Shown here one piece after another: positions 7,303 through 14,914 of a stretch of DNA of 33,775 nucleotides (its first letter is position 1; each line of letters opens with the position of its first letter). The position numbers and the translations under genes were made by a program. The DNA comes from Vibrio hepatarius (GTDB lineage Bacteria; Pseudomonadota; Gammaproteobacteria; Enterobacterales; Vibrionaceae): positions 1-33,775 of the forward strand of contig NZ_JAATOO010000034.1 of the NCBI RefSeq assembly GCF_011806575.1, read 5' to 3'. The notes under the pieces are model-generated. The model was not told the origin of the DNA and ran no database searches. It saw only the letters and a list, made by a program, of their open reading frames with translations.

Positions 7303-7677
7303 CTACATAAATTGATCTAGCTGCTGTGTCATTTTGCCGCGCAAGCCAATTAAGTTACCAAATGGGTCTTCTACTTGGCACATTGACAGCCCTCTTTCTA
7401 TTTCCATTGGCCCTCGGTATAGCTTGGCGCCAAGAGCTTCAAAATAAGCTAGAGACTCAAGTAAATCGTTTACAGACCAATAAACGATACTACCTTTTTT
7501 ACCTGCTCCCACCTTCTCATCCGCTTGCACTACTTCAATTGAAAAACCGCCTAGGTCTAGTACCGTGAAATCAAACTCTGGATGATAAATTGGAGTCGCT
7601 TCAGGAAAGGCTTTTTGATACCACTCCAAACCTTTAGGCACGTTTGGAACATGAACAAGAACCGATACTGGGGTCAT
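7303..7677 (-). CDS. VOC-family (glyoxalase/bleomycin-resistance) protein
   Basis: A 124-residue protein from ATG 7677 with AGGAA upstream; an earlier in-frame start is unsupported. Two beta-alpha-beta-beta-beta modules are visible. The first has VSVLVHVPNVPKGLEWYQKAFPEA, then FTVLDLGGFSIEVVQAD. The second has SIVYWSVNDLLESLAYFEALGAKLYRGP, then SMCQVEDPFGNLIGLRG. The VEDPFGNLIGL ending is the classic VOC metal-site strand. Members range from glyoxalase I to drug-binding and ring-cleaving proteins; the substrate here cannot be told. It resembles the E. coli/Vibrio glyoxalase-like proteins of unknown function. It directly precedes the fosA-like remnant, which belongs to the same superfamily. 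Confidence 0.85.
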   Translation of the reverse strand: MTPVSVLVHVPNVPKGLEWYQKAFPEATPIYHPEFDFTVLDLGGFSIEVVQADEKVGAGKKGSIVYWSVNDLLESLAYFEALGAKLYRGPMEIERGLSMCQVEDPFGNLIGLRGKMTQQLDQFM

Positions 7678-7707
7678 AATTTCCTTCCTGTCACATAGAG
7701 CCACTTG

Positions 7708-8331
7708 TCATGTGATGTGTTTTATCAACTCTGACATATGTCGAATTTGAACGTCAGCAAGCCCGCATACTTTCGTTTCTTCCGGCGCGTAGTAGATGCT
7801 TTTCATTTTAGCTTGGTTTGCCGCTTCTAATCCAAGCAAGCTATCTTCGACAACCGCGCAATATTCGGGCTTTACCTTCATTGTGCTTGCAGCATGCAAA
7901 AATAGATCAGGTTCAGGCTTCCATGAACCTACCTCATAAGAACTGAAGATATTGTTCTCGAAATATTTAGAGAGCCCAGTGACATTTAAAGCACGCTCTA
8001 TTTTTGCTCTAGGCGCCGACGATGCAATACAAAACGGAATCGTTAATGAATCCAGAACGTCTTGGATTCCATCAGTTGCTACCAGCTCTTTGTCAAACAG
8101 CTCATTCACCTTTGAACGATATTCAGATTCAAATGACTTAGGAAAAATCATTGAAAACTCGTTTTCTAAACTAGAAATAATTGAAGCTAACTTGCCACCG
8201 CGATACTTAGCGAGCAGCTCATCTGCTGAACATTTTAAGCCAAGATCCGAGAGTTGATGCTCCAGAGCCAAATTACACAACAACTCACTATCGACCAGTG
8301 TTCCATCACAATCAAAAATGACTAACTTCAT
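7708..8331 (-). CDS. HAD-family phosphatase, YieH-like
   Basis: A 207-residue protein from ATG 8331 behind AGGGATATT. HAD motif I is FDCDGTLVDSE near residue 4 with nucleophile Asp and acid/base Asp two residues on. Motif II is the IASSA stretch near 110, motif III the lysine in GSWKPEPDLFLHAA near 142, and motif IV VVEDSLLGLEAA near 168. The cap is the small helical type (C1) inserted after motif I. The text follows E. coli YieH, described as a 6-phosphogluconate phosphatase, with the same WKPxPxLFxHAA. The enzyme should be a cytosolic Mg-dependent sugar-phosphate or related phosphatase. It is 30 bases upstream of the VOC gene on the same strand. Confidence 0.88.
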   Translation of the reverse strand: MKLVIFDCDGTLVDSELLCNLALEHQLSDLGLKCSADELLAKYRGGKLASIISSLENEFSMIFPKSFESEYRSKVNELFDKELVATDGIQDVLDSLTIPFCIASSAPRAKIERALNVTGLSKYFENNIFSSYEVGSWKPEPDLFLHAASTMKVKPEYCAVVEDSLLGLEAANQAKMKSIYYAPEETKVCGLADVQIRHMSELIKHIT

Positions 8332-8426
8332 AATATCCCTATCAAATAACACTCAGATATTGTCATTATCTGATGCTCCTTTTATGACACTCAAAGCATA
8401 CGTTCAGTTTCTGTATAAATAAACAG

Positions 8427-8984
8427 TCAAAGCTTATCTGATAGCTTTTTAAGATAAGACTTAGCTAGCTCGTGATTGTCTCGACTCATCCATTTTATGC
8501 AGTCGAAGAGCTCCCATATTAAGCCCTGATCGCCGTTTGTATAAACGGGGAAGTCTTCATGCTTAGGAGCGGGGTCATCGGTTAGCCTTGGCTCAACAAT
8601 GCCCGTTTTATCGAATAGGATTTTAAAAGGCTTAGAGATATTGAAGGACTCGCTTACATCCAGGCAATGGATCTCCGCGCTAGTTATATCGGTGAAAATG
8701 TATTTTTTGAAATACGCATTATCATTATGGAAACCATTGAGACTGTAGAAAATATCTTTACCTGCCTCAAAGTGAGCAAAACATGATTCTGCGGTTTTGT
8801 GGAAACCATTTTGTGTGAAAATGAGTATATCAGCATCAGACACTCGATCGCCTGTTCCATTCGCTAGCGAACCCAACAATACAGCAGCTAATACATTATC
8901 TTGAGACGAAAATGCAGCAACAGCAGACTTAACTAGCTCAGCTTGCAATGGTAAATATTCAATATTTAGATCATCCTGATTCAC
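8427..8984 (-). CDS. Nucleotidyltransferase-domain protein (Pol beta superfamily)
   Basis: A 185-residue protein starting at GTG 8984 with GGAGAG seven bases ahead. The minimal nucleotidyltransferase signature is present: LLGSLANGTGDRVSDADILIF at about residues 36-56, where G38-S39 bind the triphosphate and D50/D52 bind metal. A third acidic residue probably lies in EIHCLDVSES near 104. The C-terminal helical part (LIWELFDCIKWMSRDNHELAKSYLKKL) resembles the helical region after aminoglycoside adenylyltransferase-like domains. Candidates are an AMP or UMP transferase to a small molecule or an antitoxin-type enzyme; no toxin partner adjoins. Substrate unknown. Confidence 0.8.
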   Translation of the reverse strand: MNQDDLNIEYLPLQAELVKSAVAAFSSQDNVLAAVLLGSLANGTGDRVSDADILIFTQNGFHKTAESCFAHFEAGKDIFYSLNGFHNDNAYFKKYIFTDITSAEIHCLDVSESFNISKPFKILFDKTGIVEPRLTDDPAPKHEDFPVYTNGDQGLIWELFDCIKWMSRDNHELAKSYLKKLSDKL

Positions 8985-9133
8985 GGCACTCTCCGTTCTT
9001 TAACGCCAAACTAAGCAGCAACTATAACTTCCTCTCACACAAGCTTAGATACAAAATCAGCGTCGCCATGAGTATGCTCGCCCATTGAGCTGTCTGGCGA
9101 CATGATGACAAGTGCCGTCAACCTGTATCGTAT

Positions 9134-9412
9134 TTATTTTACGCGCGATCTTTCTACCACTTTTTTGTATTTCGATTCCTGATACAACCACAAGCCCCAA
9201 AAGACAAAAGGTAGGACTAAAGCAGTTATTCCTAAATTCATAAGCTGAGCTGATAGAAACTCCTCAAAAGGAATTTGCTCACTTGAGAAAGCATGGACGA
9301 CAAGTCTAACCAAAAATATACCCAGTACTATCGAAATACTGTTTAGTGCTACATATTTGAAAAAGCCACCAGACCTGATTTTTGACCATCTTTGGTGTTG
9401 GGTTTGATTCAT
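9134..9412 (-). CDS. Small inner-membrane protein, two TM segments
   Basis: A 92-residue protein from ATG 9412 with GAGAA upstream; a TTG five codons earlier is the alternative. After a polar N-terminus (NQTQHQRWSKIRSGG) come two hydrophobic helices, ALNSISIVLGIFLVRLVVHAF (about 23-43) and GITALVLPFVFWGLWLYQ (about 64-81), and a Lys/Arg-rich C-terminal tail. The charge distribution suggests both ends in the cytoplasm. The family is not recognised. It forms a pair with the similarly sized membrane protein gene at 9485-9745, 72 bases upstream on the same strand; both may be one unit. Confidence 0.6.
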   Translation of the reverse strand: MNQTQHQRWSKIRSGGFFKYVALNSISIVLGIFLVRLVVHAFSSEQIPFEEFLSAQLMNLGITALVLPFVFWGLWLYQESKYKKVVERSRVK

Positions 9413-9484
9413 TTGTGCAATTCTCAAATTGATGAAGAACGAGATATTGTTGGCTGGCGTGAAAAAGCACTATCACCGCCTCTA

Positions 9485-9745
9485 TTAATTTCGACCAAAA
9501 CAGCGGGATAGTTTATGCCCTAATGCAAAACTTACTACCAAAACTGTTGCAACGACCAGTATTGAGAAGAAATAGCCAATCGTAGTCGATACACCAAAAC
9601 CCCAAACGAAAGAAAAAACCAATCCTTGAAAAGCTTCGTAAGGCCACTGAAGGAGTGGAAAGTGAGTTCCGTCCATCATGACAAAAATTAGGGTGATCAA
9701 AACAAAGAACGACAATAAAAAACCAATTAAATTGTGACGAATCAT
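9485..9745 (-). CDS. Small inner-membrane protein, two TM segments
   Basis: An 86-residue protein if begun at ATG 9745; a TTG at 9775 would add ten residues (SDHFPVSAS), and neither start has a clear ribosome site. Two hydrophobic helices are evident: IGFLLSFFVLITLIFVMM near residues 7-24 and a long one covering TTIGYFFSILVVATVLVVSFALG near 54-76, with an amphipathic Phe/Trp-rich stretch between them. The C-terminus is basic (HKLSRCFGRN). No family is recognised. Its gene is adjacent to another two-helix membrane protein, and the two could act together, but nothing in the sequence shows a function. Confidence 0.55.
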   Translation of the reverse strand: MIRHNLIGFLLSFFVLITLIFVMMDGTHFPLLQWPYEAFQGLVFSFVWGFGVSTTIGYFFSILVVATVLVVSFALGHKLSRCFGRN

Positions 9746-9846
9746 ACTCGCACTCACTGGAAAATGATCACTCAATTCTAATTGTTACTCGTTGATGGTA
9801 AAAGAGAAAGTTCGCAAAGGCGCATAATTAGTCGCCCAATAACAGT

Positions 9847-9883
9847 AAAAGCCCTTTATTTAATATCAATCAAATAAAGGGCT
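9847..9883 (-). terminator. Intrinsic terminator of the dehydrogenase-TSUP operon
   Basis: Perfect 12-base arms AGCCCTTTATTT (9850-9861) and AAATAAAGGGCT (9872-9883) with a ten-base loop. Read on the minus strand the stem ends in GGGCT and runs into TTTT (complement of 9847-9850). It lies 42 bases after the stop of the TSUP gene, in the right orientation for that operon. Confidence 0.8.
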
Positions 9884-9925
9884 AGAAAGCTGATTTTAAG
9901 CGATTAGCTAAGCTGAAAGTTCTCA

Positions 9926-10708
9926 CTAGAAGATAAATTTATAACCCAACGAAATCATCAATAGGCTAAGCGACAAAGATATTGTACGTTGGATCAGTTT
10001 AGGCCCATATTTCATCGCCGAAGAGCTGCCGACGTGGTTGCCTAACAAGTTCATAATCACCAAAGGAACAGCCAACGCATACAGCACACTGCCAGCTAGC
10101 ATGAAAGCAATTAGAGCCCCAACATTAGATGCAAAGTTGAACAACTTTGACGTCGCAGATGCCGCCACTAAATCAAATTTCAATAGATAATGCAGAGCAA
10201 GGATCAGAAAGCTGCCAGTACCAGGTCCAAAGAATCCATCATAGAAACCAATCACAAACACGGCTGCTGGGACACCAAATAAGATAACGTTTTTGTTAAT
10301 TAGCGCATCCTTATCTTGCTCGCTACTCTTTTTAGGGATGAACGAAAGCACGATACCAATAGGAAGCATTGCAAGTATGATCTTACCAACCGTATCTGGG
10401 TCGAAGTAAAGAATAGCTTCTGCACCTACATAAGCACCTATCAATCCAGCAGGTATACCTGTTGCAACCGCAGTCCAAACTACGCACTTGTTTCTGACAA
10501 AATTGCGTATTGCTGCAATTGTGCCGAGAGTACTTACTATCTTTTCTTGTCCTAGCGCTACTTGAGGAGGTAAGCCCGCTAGAATAAATGATGGCACTAA
10601 AATCAAACCGCCTCCACCAGCTACTGCGTCAATAAACCCAGCAGCGAATGCGGACAGCATCAGTGCAACTAACACCCATAATGTAATGTCGTTCCCTAAC
10701 CATTCCAT
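9926..10708 (-). CDS. TSUP-family (TauE/SafE) membrane transporter
   Basis: A 260-residue inner-membrane protein with about eight hydrophobic helices. The two repeats of the TauE/SafE fold are visible: AAGFIDAVAGGGGLILVPSFILAGLPPQVALGQEK near residues 21-55 and GFYDGFFGPGTGSFLILALHYLLKFDLVAASATSK near 154-188. The paired GG/PGTG motifs and small residues are the family signature. It is closest in text to E. coli YfcA. TSUP proteins move small organic or inorganic anions, often sulfur compounds such as sulfite, sulfoacetate or thiosulfate. AAGGA lies before the ATG at 10708. The gene starts 24 bases after the stop of the dehydrogenase gene, so they are co-transcribed; the transporter may export or import the dehydrogenase substrate or product. 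The substrate is unknown. Confidence 0.92.
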   Translation of the reverse strand: MEWLGNDITLWVLVALMLSAFAAGFIDAVAGGGGLILVPSFILAGLPPQVALGQEKIVSTLGTIAAIRNFVRNKCVVWTAVATGIPAGLIGAYVGAEAILYFDPDTVGKIILAMLPIGIVLSFIPKKSSEQDKDALINKNVILFGVPAAVFVIGFYDGFFGPGTGSFLILALHYLLKFDLVAASATSKLFNFASNVGALIAFMLAGSVLYALAVPLVIMNLLGNHVGSSSAMKYGPKLIQRTISLSLSLLMISLGYKFIF

Positions 10709-10732
10709 GTTGAAAAATCCTTAATTCATTAA

Positions 10733-11602
10733 TTATTCGTAAACTTTAATTAGTACCGATGTATCCATGCGCCCTAATCCACGCTTCTGCAACTCTTGAT
10801 ACTCATTGTCTACCGTCGTAGTCAGTGGAAGTTCGATACCCAACTTTCTGCTTTCGTCTAAACAGATACCCAAGTCTTTATGCATCCAATCGATCGCAAA
10901 CCCGAAGTCAAATTCACCTTTTGACATCGTTAGTGAACGATTTTCCATTTGCCAAGAACCCGCAGCACCATGCTTTAATACATCTACAAGCTCGCCAATA
11001 TCTAAACCTGAACGTTGAGCTAGCAGCAGCCCTTCACTCAAGCCTTTCAAAACACCCGCTATGCATATTTGATTAACCATCTTAGCTCGCTGGCCTTGGC
11101 CATTTTCACCCATTAGCTTTGATTGCTTACCATAGCTGCGCATGATTGGGGCTACTTGTTCATATACGTTAGGTTGACCACCACACATGATGGTCAAAGC
11201 GCCATTTTCAGCCCCGGCTTGACCGCCTGAGACAGGAGCATCAACAAAAAGGACTCCTTTCTGTTCACATGCAGCCGCCAATTCAATGGCGAGTTCTGCA
11301 GACGTCGTGGTGTGGTCAACTAGCGTGCTCCCTGGTTTCATGTTTGCCAAAAGCCCATCTGAACCATAAACGACACTTCTTACGTCATCATCATTGCCCA
11401 CGCATACAAACACATAATCACTGTCTTGCGCCGCCGACCCCGGCGTTAAACACGATTCCCCGATATATTCTTGAGTCCAGTCGTGCGCTTTCTTCAATGT
11501 ACGGTTGTAAACTTTGACAGAATAGCCAGCATTAGATAAATGCCCCGCCATTGGGTACCCCATTACACCTAAACCTATAAATGCGACATTCGAGTTTTTC
11601 AT
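10733..11602 (-). CDS. NAD(P)-dependent beta-hydroxyacid dehydrogenase (HIBADH/GarR/YihU type)
   Basis: A 289-residue cytosolic enzyme started at ATG 11602 behind AAGGAT. The Rossmann motif FIGLGVMGYPMAGHL (about 8-22) and NRT (33-35) bind the cofactor. DAPVSGGQAGAENGAL (121-136) is the substrate-binding signature and K174 in GQRAKMVNQ is the catalytic lysine. KDLGICLDESRKLGIELP near the C-terminus is typical of the all-alpha domain. Known members oxidise 3-hydroxyisobutyrate, reduce tartronate semialdehyde (GarR) or reduce 3-sulfolactaldehyde (YihU). Which applies is not clear; its TSUP partner makes a sulfonated or other small anionic acid plausible. It heads the operon and faces the MocR-type regulator across a palindrome that contains its likely promoter. 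Confidence 0.9.
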   Translation of the reverse strand: MKNSNVAFIGLGVMGYPMAGHLSNAGYSVKVYNRTLKKAHDWTQEYIGESCLTPGSAAQDSDYVFVCVGNDDDVRSVVYGSDGLLANMKPGSTLVDHTTTSAELAIELAAACEQKGVLFVDAPVSGGQAGAENGALTIMCGGQPNVYEQVAPIMRSYGKQSKLMGENGQGQRAKMVNQICIAGVLKGLSEGLLLAQRSGLDIGELVDVLKHGAAGSWQMENRSLTMSKGEFDFGFAIDWMHKDLGICLDESRKLGIELPLTTTVDNEYQELQKRGLGRMDTSVLIKVYE

Positions 11603-11773
11603 AACGTTATCCTTAATCCTTTCCAATATGGTTTGAGTTTTTGTGGGGGATGATTCGATCCAGTGAGCTCATTCCAAAGAGCCGGATTAACCATCTATCC
11701 GAGCCGTCCTCTCTTGGATGAAACCCTTCTCGGCCACAAGCCACAGTGACGTTGTTATCACTATCTTTGAGTT

Positions 11774-11803
11774 ATATTAATTACATCAATTGACATATGT
11801 CAA
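11774..11803 (-). promoter_or_regulatory. Predicted sigma-70 promoter of the dehydrogenase-TSUP operon
   Basis: On the minus strand TTGACA (11803-11798) is followed after 18 bases by TAATAT (11779-11774). The -35 box is inside the 28-base palindrome, so a bound regulator would contact or block polymerase directly. The transcript would have a leader of about 165 bases before the ATG at 11602. Confidence 0.5.
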
Positions 11804-11810
11804 TTGATGT
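11783..11810. promoter_or_regulatory. Perfect 28-bp palindrome, candidate operator of the MocR-type regulator
   Basis: The left half ACATCAATTGACAT (11783-11796) is followed at once by its exact reverse complement ATGTCAATTGATGT (11797-11810), with no spacer. It lies between divergent regulator and transport/dehydrogenase genes and contains a TTGACA on each strand. A perfect 28-base palindrome is unlikely by chance. It is the obvious binding site for the dimeric GntR-type domain of the neighbouring MocR protein, although other factors are possible. Confidence 0.7.
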
Positions 11811-11894
11811 TTATTGACTTCCCTTAATAACTTTAATAGCGAAAAGACATAAGTAATGTTTTATAATGAGTTATTCGAACTGAGGAGAAGCAGA

Positions 11895-13235
11895 TTGAGT
11901 AACAGCAAATTCATCTTTATCGCTGACGTCATCGAGGAACGAATCGATAGCGGCGAATACCAACCCAATGCCAAACTTCCGACTCATCGCGAATTAGCGG
12001 ATGAGTTCGAGACTACTCCGGCTACAGTATCCAAAGCCTATAAATTGCTGAGTGATAAAGGGCGCTTAGAATCTTTTGTTGGTAAAGGGACATTTGTTGC
12101 AGCTCGTTCGGACTTAAATGAAGCGATCCAAGTTCCAGAGGATGAATCTGATTTCAACTTTTCTCTGCTACAACCGTGTTTGTACAAAAATGTCCCAGCA
12201 ATAAAAAAAGCCTATCAACAGTCAGCCGAGCTACTCACAGATTCACTGATCGGATATTGCGAAAACTCTGGACATAAAAAGCACAGGGAAGCTGCGGTTA
12301 GGTGGGCACGAGAATACGGCCTTGAGGGTGGAAACACTCGCAATACCGTTCTCACAAATGGTGCTCAACATGCACTGTCTTTACTTGTCGAAACACTGAC
12401 AAAGCCGGGAGACACCATCTTAGTTGAATCTCTCACCTACCCAGGAATATTAGCGATAGCGAACCTATCAAACAGGAACGTGGTGGGTGTTGATTTGGAC
12501 GAACAAGGTGTCCGTCCTGATGCGCTTGATACTGCGATAAAGGTGCATTCTCCATCGCTGGTTATTTTGATTCCTTGCCATCAGAACCCAACTGGCGTAT
12601 CGATGCCAGAGGCGCGTAAAAAAGAAATCGCCAAGGTCATCAATGAAAATCAAGTGTGGTTGGTGGAAGATGATATCTATTGCTTTTTGGATGCTCAGCC
12701 AGTCCCTCCAATCGCAAACTTTGCGCCGAATTATACCTTTCATATCTCTGGGTTATCCAAAGCAATAAGCCCTGCAATGAGGTGTGGATTTGTAAAAGCC
12801 CCCGAAAGTCAGGTTGCCGCTTTAAACGCTCACATTCGCGCAAACATATGGTTGTCTTCTCCGATTAACTTTATTGCCGCCACGTTGCTGATTGAATCAG
12901 GTGAAGCATTTCAGCTAGCTGAAAATCAAAGAGAAATGGCCGTACATAGACAAGAGCTTGCTCGGCAAATATTTCCGTCTATCAACGCGAATGCATCTGG
13001 GTTTCACATCTGGTTGCCATTGCCCCAGCATTGGCAACAAGACAGATTCACGATGGAAGCCAAAAATAGAGGTCTGATTGTTACGAGCGGCAGCTACTTT
13101 AGTGCCGATGGGTCTAATACCCAGCACATAAGGCTGTCACTGACTTCAATTAGTAGAGAGAGCAAGCTTATTGATGGACTCAAGCAGATTGAGACTCTTT
13201 TAAACTCAAATCCAAGTTCATTTTTGCCGTTCTAA
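11895..13235 (+). CDS. MocR-type regulator: GntR winged helix fused to PLP aminotransferase fold
   Basis: From TTG 11895 the product has 446 residues. An ATG at 11856 would add 13, but the TTG has a strong GAGGAG seven bases ahead while the ATG has none, and a perfect TATAAT at 11862-11867 lies between them. The N-terminus is a GntR helix-turn-helix (IEERIDSGEYQPNAKLPTHRELADEF and TTPATVSKAYKLLSDKG). The rest is a fold-type I aminotransferase domain with NGAQHALSLL, PCHQNPTGVSMP, VEDDIYCFLDA and SGLSKAISPAMRCGF, where the Lys (residue 289) should hold PLP. Such proteins are usually regulators rather than enzymes, sensing an amino compound through PLP. It is divergent from the dehydrogenase-TSUP operon, its probable target. 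Relatives include TauR, GabR and PdxR. Confidence 0.92.
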   Translation: MSNSKFIFIADVIEERIDSGEYQPNAKLPTHRELADEFETTPATVSKAYKLLSDKGRLESFVGKGTFVAARSDLNEAIQVPEDESDFNFSLLQPCLYKNVPAIKKAYQQSAELLTDSLIGYCENSGHKKHREAAVRWAREYGLEGGNTRNTVLTNGAQHALSLLVETLTKPGDTILVESLTYPGILAIANLSNRNVVGVDLDEQGVRPDALDTAIKVHSPSLVILIPCHQNPTGVSMPEARKKEIAKVINENQVWLVEDDIYCFLDAQPVPPIANFAPNYTFHISGLSKAISPAMRCGFVKAPESQVAALNAHIRANIWLSSPINFIAATLLIESGEAFQLAENQREMAVHRQELARQIFPSINANASGFHIWLPLPQHWQQDRFTMEAKNRGLIVTSGSYFSADGSNTQHIRLSLTSISRESKLIDGLKQIETLLNSNPSSFLPF

Positions 13236-13494
13236 CATGTAAAAAGCCACTGCCCGTAAAGGATACTCATCTCAGTTTGCAGACATCATCCACCAACAGT
13301 TTGGAATCGAAAAACTGTTAAGGGGAATCAGAAACATGAGAAGTTCTTTGCGGGTGATACAACTCTTTGGGAGTAAATACAAACGTGGTAAGTAAAATGC
13401 GTTTTTCTAAGTATGCTTAGCGCGATGCTTTTTACTGCGGTAGTAATAAGATGTGGGCGTGAAGTTTGGTAGTTTGCTGAAAAGCGAGAAGAAT

Positions 13495-13569
<75 letters not shown>

Positions 13570-13714
13570 ACATCGTGTAGACAAGATTTAATATGCCAGA
13601 TCTAACTGAAAAGAAAAGCCTTTTTTCACCTATGGATGCTTAAGCGGTTGGTTTATCATCAATTTGCATAAATATAACGCTACACAGAGTGCAATTCGCG
13701 ATTTGATGTCGTGT

Positions 13715-14914
13715 TTAAAAGCTCCAACGGATATTGGCAAACAGTAAAGTCGCGGGTGTTTGACCAAACAAACTGTTGGATGAACCATCAAAACGTTGTA
13801 ACACGGTAAGTAGCTGCCAATCGTTCGCGAGCGAATAGCTGTTAGAAATGCCGATAAAATAAGAATCGTCATCGTAGTACGTAGACGAGAATGTTAGTCG
13901 GCTTAGTGGTGTCACGTCTACCCCGACTTCAGCGTAAGCGCTGTTTTTGGTAAAGCTTAATGTTTGCGCGTCTAGCGGCAGGTTCAAATACAATTTTGCG
14001 TTGCTGATTTCAACAGGATTATCTATCCAAAGCCACGCCGCTCGTACTAACCAATTCCTTTCACTGGTGAAGCTATAATCGGTTTCTAGACTCAGCACTT
14101 TGTTTTGCTCGAGTTTCCGTTGATTGTAGTGGTCGCGACGCGGCTCAAACCAAGTAAACTCCCCTCTTACACCAGCCCCTAACCAGTCGGTTGCAAATCC
14201 AGCCCCAATGACGTTGTCTAGACCGGATTTGCCAGTGATTAGTTGATAGTCCCACCCACTGACATTAGCGAAATATCGTACAGCGTAACTGTTTAACTCA
14301 TTGTCTTGATTTGGGTTAACCACGAGATCAATACCGCCAGCAAATCCGAACTTTCTATTTACAATAATTGCGTCGGTTCCTGCTCGTTCTTCGTAGTCGA
14401 AATCGTAAATGGAATAAGCATTGAACACGTCATTTGGATTCCAGATCGTGTTCACAGCCCAATTGATTCTTGAACGCCCTATTCTCGCTTGCCAATCATC
14501 ATGTCGCCAATCGACATAAAGCCTGTCAAACTGGCTGTTCATTAATACATCCTGCGAGGAAGAGATGTTCTTGTTGAGATCTAGGTAACCTGCATCGTAT
14601 CCAATAAGATCGTCATATTGTGGAATTTCGAGGCTGTCACCAGAAAACAAGCGCGTACGCAACCCCGCGTTGAATGACAACCCATATTCAGAGCGATATT
14701 CAAAATTAAACCGTTGATGGATTAGGTGATCGAGTGCGTTGTCTTGATGGTCAGGCAGTGAATAACTCACCATGTATTTTATGTAACCGTCTAAGTCCCA
14801 GTTTTTGCTTGGCGCCACGCCTGGAACTTGGGCGATTGAGACCATCGGACCCAATACAAGCAATGTGAATCCCGCAACTATCTTCCACCGTTTAGTTGTC
14901 ATCGTTGTGCTCAT
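13715..14914 (-). CDS. Outer-membrane beta-barrel protein, DUF1302-like, last gene of the ABC export operon
   Basis: A 399-residue protein with a signal peptide (RWKIVAGFTLLVLGPMVSIAQ, about residues 9-29) and then many alternating strands rich in Tyr, Trp and Asp/Asn turns. It ends LLFANIRWSF; the terminal aromatic Phe is the usual BAM recognition signal. Stretches such as FDRLYVDWRHDDWQARIGRSRINWAVNTIWNPNDVFNAY (about 129-167) resemble the DUF1302 family. Those barrels often sit beside RND/MMPL exporters and LolA-like proteins. Its first 23 bases overlap the ATPase gene, so translation is coupled. The start could be this ATG (AGGGA upstream) or the ATG four codons later. It probably forms the outer-membrane element of the export path; a porin-like role is the alternative. 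Confidence 0.8.
   Translation of the reverse strand: MSTTMTTKRWKIVAGFTLLVLGPMVSIAQVPGVAPSKNWDLDGYIKYMVSYSLPDHQDNALDHLIHQRFNFEYRSEYGLSFNAGLRTRLFSGDSLEIPQYDDLIGYDAGYLDLNKNISSSQDVLMNSQFDRLYVDWRHDDWQARIGRSRINWAVNTIWNPNDVFNAYSIYDFDYEERAGTDAIIVNRKFGFAGGIDLVVNPNQDNELNSYAVRYFANVSGWDYQLITGKSGLDNVIGAGFATDWLGAGVRGEFTWFEPRRDHYNQRKLEQNKVLSLETDYSFTSERNWLVRAAWLWIDNPVEISNAKLYLNLPLDAQTLSFTKNSAYAEVGVDVTPLSRLTFSSTYYDDDSYFIGISNSYSLANDWQLLTVLQRFDGSSNSLFGQTPATLLFANIRWSF

Noticed and set aside
8985..9133. A 22-codon minus-strand reading (MSPDSSMGEHTHGD...) between the nucleotidyltransferase and membrane-protein genes.
   Set aside because: Too short, no ribosome site, no family match.
13243..13395. Fifty-codon stop-free plus-strand stretch after the MocR-type gene (ends FGSKYKRGK), including a 19-codon ATG reading at 13336, plus an AACAGTTT/AAACTGTT inverted repeat inside it.
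   Set aside because: No ribosome site of note, no family resemblance and short length; could be a gene remnant but cannot be supported.
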